Below, piece after piece: positions 59,694 through 64,000 of a stretch of DNA of 64,000 nucleotides. The stretch comes from Verpa conica (Eukaryota > Ascomycota > Pezizomycetes > Pezizales > Morchellaceae), in assembly GCA_033030425.1 (NCBI GenBank), contig JAUFSD010000023.1, positions 868,001-932,000 of the forward strand. The letters run 5' to 3'. The translations under genes and the position numbers were made by a program. Numbering within the stretch: the first letter of the stretch is position 1; every line of letters begins with the position of its first letter. Below the pieces are notes generated by a model. It had not been told where the DNA came from. It did not search any database and was given only the letters and a program-made list of their open reading frames with translations.

Positions 59694-62203
59694 TGAGACT
59701 AAGGTGTTTTCGTGGTATGAAGCAAAAATTATGATATTGACAGAGAGATAGAGGGCTGGAGTAGTTTACGGGTCCGTTTTATGGGTGCGTAAACACTTGA
59801 AATTGAAATTCCTGTGTTTGGTGTATAAATTAAAAATCCTTAATGTGCCAGTTCAATCTAGGTAGATGCTCCTGATTAATATTAGAATTCTAGTATAGCA
59901 AGTTTTCTACCTACCTACGACAACTTCCCAATGATTCACTTAGACCACCGGCAACTTCTATAGTAATCTGAGTGGAGGTAAGGGTAGAGAGGACTACGCA
60001 TGCAAGTCTATGTGATATCAACCGACTATTCTCTGCTTCGAGTGCCAGTTTACAGAGAAAGTGATATCCCCCCCAAGTGCACTTTAATGCATCATTCAAA
60101 GTGCAAGAATCATCTATAGCCATTAGACAAAATTGAATAGACTTATCACTCTACTAAACTTCCCCAATTCCCTATGCAATCCCTTAGGGTCACTACATAT
60201 ACTCACCCCCATGTCTTCACTATACGATTAACTACCTTGACCTCACCGTAAGTACCCCGTTTTACAGCAATCTCTCCCTTCTATCAATCTCGCAAGACCG
60301 CCTATTCCAGAGCCGACCTGGGCTTACTCACTTATTACCTAACCCCCCCCCCCAACTTTACTTTATCTATCAATTCAAATCCCTTTTCTATCATTACCAT
60401 TCAGGCTCCCGTATTAAATTAGATTCAATCATATTAGTCGTTCTTTCAAGGGTAGATCTGACCCTAAGGATAGAATGACCAGACTAAGATCATTCCTGGA
60501 AATAATAGCCTGTTAAAGACTCTGACTGCAAGAGCCTTGAGGTGAGCTGTCAAGTTGCAAGTCACCTCGATTTCTAAACTACCATAAAGGTAACGGGCCT
60601 AATAGGGAGCAAAAGTGAAAATTTTGAATTGGGATCCCTCCCCAACAATCATTGTTGATTCGTGGGCTCTGTCAGGGAACTCCTCTCACCCAGGTACCAG
60701 CGGGTTTGTGTAATCCGCTCAATTCTATAGACCGAGCCAGTCCGGTTATAAAAGCCAGACTAGGATAAACCAGGCCATTCCAATGAATAGGTCATGACCC
60801 TTGACCTACATTTCCTAGTACTGGTACGTACTAAAGAAGTAATTTACTCAGGTTAGCCCAAGACTGTCATCTGCATCCGCCAAGGAAGCCCAGGGTCCCA
60901 ATAGCCCACTCGGGAAAGGAAATTATAGAGTACTACAGGCATCTGTAGTCTATCATACGAGTGATTACGGAGAAATTAAGCGAAGATATCAACAACCCAG
61001 GATAAGCTTTTCTTTCTTTTTTTTTTAAAAAAAAGTTCTATCCTGTATCTTTTGCGCAGCGGTAAAAGCCCAAGTCCCCCCACCCCCCCCCCCCTGGAAT
61101 ATCCTTTATGCAAGCTGGTGAGTTAAGTTCATCGGGTTATCCGGCCACAGTCCCCGCGAGGATGGGACCAACCACAAGTATACGCCAAGACCAGATGCAA
61201 AGGCTCTCTAGAACCCCAGTATAAAGAGACTATACTCAAGTGGGGGGCTAACAGGGTAACAGCGGCTGCTAGATAAGAAAGTGCTTAATGGTATGTGTGC
61301 CTTCGTGGCAATCGCCCCACTTATAAGAAGACCACTTAATCATACAGTATACCGCGAAGCCGGCTTAAGTGTGTCGAGTGACATCTCATGAGTACCGTCC
61401 TAGGTCACGTGGTAGATCCCCTTGTGTAGTGGATGTACCCTTGAAACAGTGTCCGATTTCTATCTAAGCGGCGCACTATACAGTGTCAAATATCATTTAT
61501 GCACGTAAGACGGGATAATACGATCTAATGACTCAAAGATGTTACGCAATATCCGAACACTGCATGCACGTTTTTTTAATACAATTGTTTTTTTTTTACA
61601 AATCTAGAATATCATATATATCAAGAATTACCCTCCTTTCACCACTAATTCATAAGTACAAAGACCCCCCTTTTCATCAAATGTGGGGCGTCAAACGCCT
61701 GGTATATACACCAAAACCTTAACATATGAAAAAGGAAGATAAACTCCGGAGACCCGATGAGGGAAATAGGATATAAAACCGTTTAAAACGTGATCGTAAT
61801 AAAATGAAGCCAGGAAAATAAGTGAAGGAGTGAAGAGGAGTTAGGTAGTCGGAATAAAAAAAACCCAAATGCAGGTTACATGTACGGTATCATAAAAAAA
61901 GTTCGACAAAGAAAAAATCAGGCCCCGTAAATGAAGTCGCACATTTAGCAACACCAAACAACCCCCCCCCCCACGCAAGAAAAGATATAAAGACACCGCA
62001 TACACCCATAAACGCCACCCATAAACGAAAGGAAATAATAATACTAGTAATAAAAAAACTCCCAAATGACCTTTTACTGAAGTGAAGTGAAGAAAAGGAA
62101 AGGAAAGGGGGGAAAACAGCCACAACACCAGTAGATCTTGCAAAAATGACGTCCTTTTTGGTTGCTCAACTCCTTCTATCACATTTCATGAAGACAGGTC
62201 CAA
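59694..62203. other. Gene-poor region
   Basis: About 2.5 kb. C11 at 60343-60353, C12 at 61083-61094, C11 at 61962-61972, GTCACGTG at about 61401, TACATGTA near 61878. A hydrophobic 113-codon minus frame (61841-62182) directly downstream of the histidine kinase is most likely its 3' flank. Confidence 0.45.
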
Positions 62204-63980
62204 CTATGACCTCAGTTTCCCCGCGCAGTACTCCGTTAATAACCGCTCTAAATCCACTAATTTGTATGGCTTCGTCATGAACCCTTTCATACCAACCGCC
62301 GACGTCTTCTCAAGAGCCTCTGTTGTCGCATCTGCTGATACAGCCAGTACGATTATATTATTCCTGTCACTGGTGTATTGTGGCATTGCAAGTATTCGCT
62401 CGGCGGCTTCGTAACCGTCCATGCGTGGCATCCACAAATCCATAAGGATGACATCGATAGGCTGCTCCCTTTCCACATCCATAATTTGCACAGCCTCGAC
62501 TCCGTCACATGCCTCATATATTTCAGTGTATCCTAGTTTCTTGAGCATGCTTATGAGAAGCTTCCGATTGATCTTATTGTCCTCGGCCACTAATATCCGG
62601 AGTGGCATCTTCTGTCCAAGATTTCTATCATATACAAGGGACTTTTTGTGACGGCTGACTTTTGCCTGAGGAGAAGGTGTCTTGGGTTTAGGCTCTGGTA
62701 CGAAATTTTCTGATGGTGCCAACGGAGGGGACGAGGCAAATTGCTCATCCTGAAGAGGGGATGGGCCAGTGAAAGGACTCCTCCGAATCGGTCCAGAATC
62801 CAGAGACCAATTCGACAACGGATTCGGGAGGGTTGCTCCCGTTGGTGTGGCCAAAGGAGTTCCAGGGTGGACAGCAGGTGTTCCGGGTGTGCTTGCTGAA
62901 TCAGAGGGTGTTAGAGGTAATTTTATTCGGAACTCCGAGCCCTTCTGTGGCCCTTGTATTGCTGTCCGTTCACACCACAGCTCACCACCCATCTTCCGAG
63001 CAATTCCCTTTGCCACCATCAAACCCAATCCTAGCCCATCACGTTGTCGTGTCATTGATTCATCCTCCCTAGCAAAGGCCTTGAAAAGCTTCGGCAAAAA
63101 GTCCTCAGGTATACCCTCACCAGTGTCGGCAATCATAAACAGTACAGATCGAGACTTCATTGTTGCTGTAACGGCAATTTTCCCATTTTCGGTGAATTTT
63201 ACAGCGTTATGAAAAACGCTTGAAAGAAGCTTAGTCAATTGAACTCCATCAACTAAAAAAGAAGATTAGTAACTTGCATATAAGATCATTATAAGCATTA
63301 TAAAAACTTACTTATAAGGGTTTCCGGTACAGTCTCGTCGACCTGTAACTCTATTTTTACAATGCTATTAGACTCTCCTGGTCCTGCTGATTGTACTGTA
63401 ATAAGTTCACCAAGTGCTGTATCTACTGAATGTGTAGAATCAGGTCGACCTCCAGAACGTAATGAATCATGAATTATCTGCCGTAATAGTTCTCGAAGTT
63501 TCACAGGCCGTGAGCTAAGCTGTACTTTTCCGGCTGCGTCGAATAATAAGGTGCCTGAATGTGTGGGGGAAGCAGCCGCTACAACCCCATAATTTGGAAC
63601 TGCATTTTCCCGTCGCTCTATATCTGCACCTCTTTCGGCCGAAGGTGTACTCCTTCTAGATCGATCAAGCAGTGGTGATTCTCCCCTATCGTACCCATCA
63701 CGACTTGCCCCTTCGCTGAAATGCCTCATTTTATTGGGCTGGTGGTGGTGCCCATCGGGGGATACTGACTCTCTTCGTCGTTTACTTGATCGCTGAGGTA
63801 TTGAGTTTGTGAGTAACGAGTCTACTTCATCGACATCGAGCTCTGGAGATGGCGAACTATCTGAGTCTTGCGCTTGGTTTTCAAGCGAAATATGATGTGT
63901 GGGCGTTGAAGGGACTTCCATGTCGAAATCATAAGCATGAACCATGTTATCTGCAGCATCAACAGCACGCCTTGAGCTAT
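62204..63980 (-). CDS. Hybrid histidine kinase, C-terminal part (truncated by window end)
   Basis: Visible exons are 63312-63980 and 62204-63252; TTTAG at 63981-63985 is an acceptor, so more exons lie beyond the window. The first visible exon is mostly disordered and Ser/Arg-rich, ending in VKLRELLRQIIHDSLRSGG, the helix that normally precedes the ATPase domain. The HATPase_c domain follows with N-box (SSVFHNAVKFTE), G1 DTGEGIPE and G2 GLGLGL. After a Pro-rich linker comes a receiver domain with RILVAEDNKINRKLL, phospho-acceptor Asp in VILMDLWMPRMDGYE and Lys in GFMTKPYKL. All key ATP and phosphotransfer residues are present. The sensor and HisKA phospho-His lie outside, so the fungal HHK group cannot be assigned. 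Input to a Ypd1-type phosphotransfer protein is expected. Confidence 0.93.
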
Positions 63981-64000
63981 CTAAATTAAAGATATACCAA

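Noticed and set aside
61841..62182. 113-codon hydrophobic minus-strand frame
   Set aside because: Directly downstream of the histidine kinase stop on the same strand; most likely 3' UTR.

Overview
This window is nuclear DNA of a filamentous ascomycete. The genes are split by many short GT-AG introns (about 50-160 bp), proteins contain fungal-only families (a protoglobin, the fungal ubiquitin-like domain protein, a hybrid histidine kinase), and genes sit on both strands without operons. Long AT-rich gene-poor tracts between compact housekeeping genes suggest a Pezizomycetes-type (truffle or morel-like) genome, but that placement is inference. No tRNA, rRNA or CRISPR array was recognised.

Layout. 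0-9 kb: a reading-frame tail at the left edge that weakly resembles a MADS box, then RIB4 (lumazine synthase), a fumarylacetoacetate-hydrolase-fold enzyme and MDM31. 10-15.4 kb: divergent EMC2 and APL5 (AP-3 delta). 15.4-17.8 kb: AT-rich desert with a degenerate repeat. 17.8-20.7 kb: a ubiquitin-like-domain protein with coiled coil and Pro-Glu tail. 20.7-25.7 kb: gene-poor. 25.7-26.9 kb: protoglobin. 27-31 kb: gene-poor, with two apparent decayed coding stretches. 31.4-34.6 kb: large disordered protein. 36.7-39.7 kb: Ser/Thr kinase of the yeast YPL150W type. 39.7-44 kb: gene-poor, with exon-like stretches on the minus strand. 44.2-50.2 kb: a charged hypothetical protein, a mitochondrial CCDC90/MCUR1-type protein and a four-helix MARVEL-like membrane protein. 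50.2-57.4 kb: the largest gene-poor, AT-rich tract, with coding-like remnants and one uncharacterised ORF. 57.4-59.7 kb: an F-box-like ankyrin protein and a small secreted cysteine protein. 62.2 kb to the right edge: the C-terminal half of a hybrid histidine kinase, cut by the window end.

The conserved genes are ordinary housekeeping functions (riboflavin synthesis, mitochondrial structure, ER membrane insertion, vesicle sorting, signalling) with no shared pathway. The accessory part (51-60 kb) holds lineage-specific or decaying material. All exon structures were assembled by hand from splice signals and reading-frame phase; each multi-exon model listed here closes in frame. I did not find a clearly new multi-gene system. 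The most interesting signals are a start codon interrupted by an intron, a 5-nt first coding exon, Cys-Pro motifs in the protoglobin tail, coding-like remnants in the deserts, and strong over-representation of TACATGTA and of poly-C/poly-G runs.
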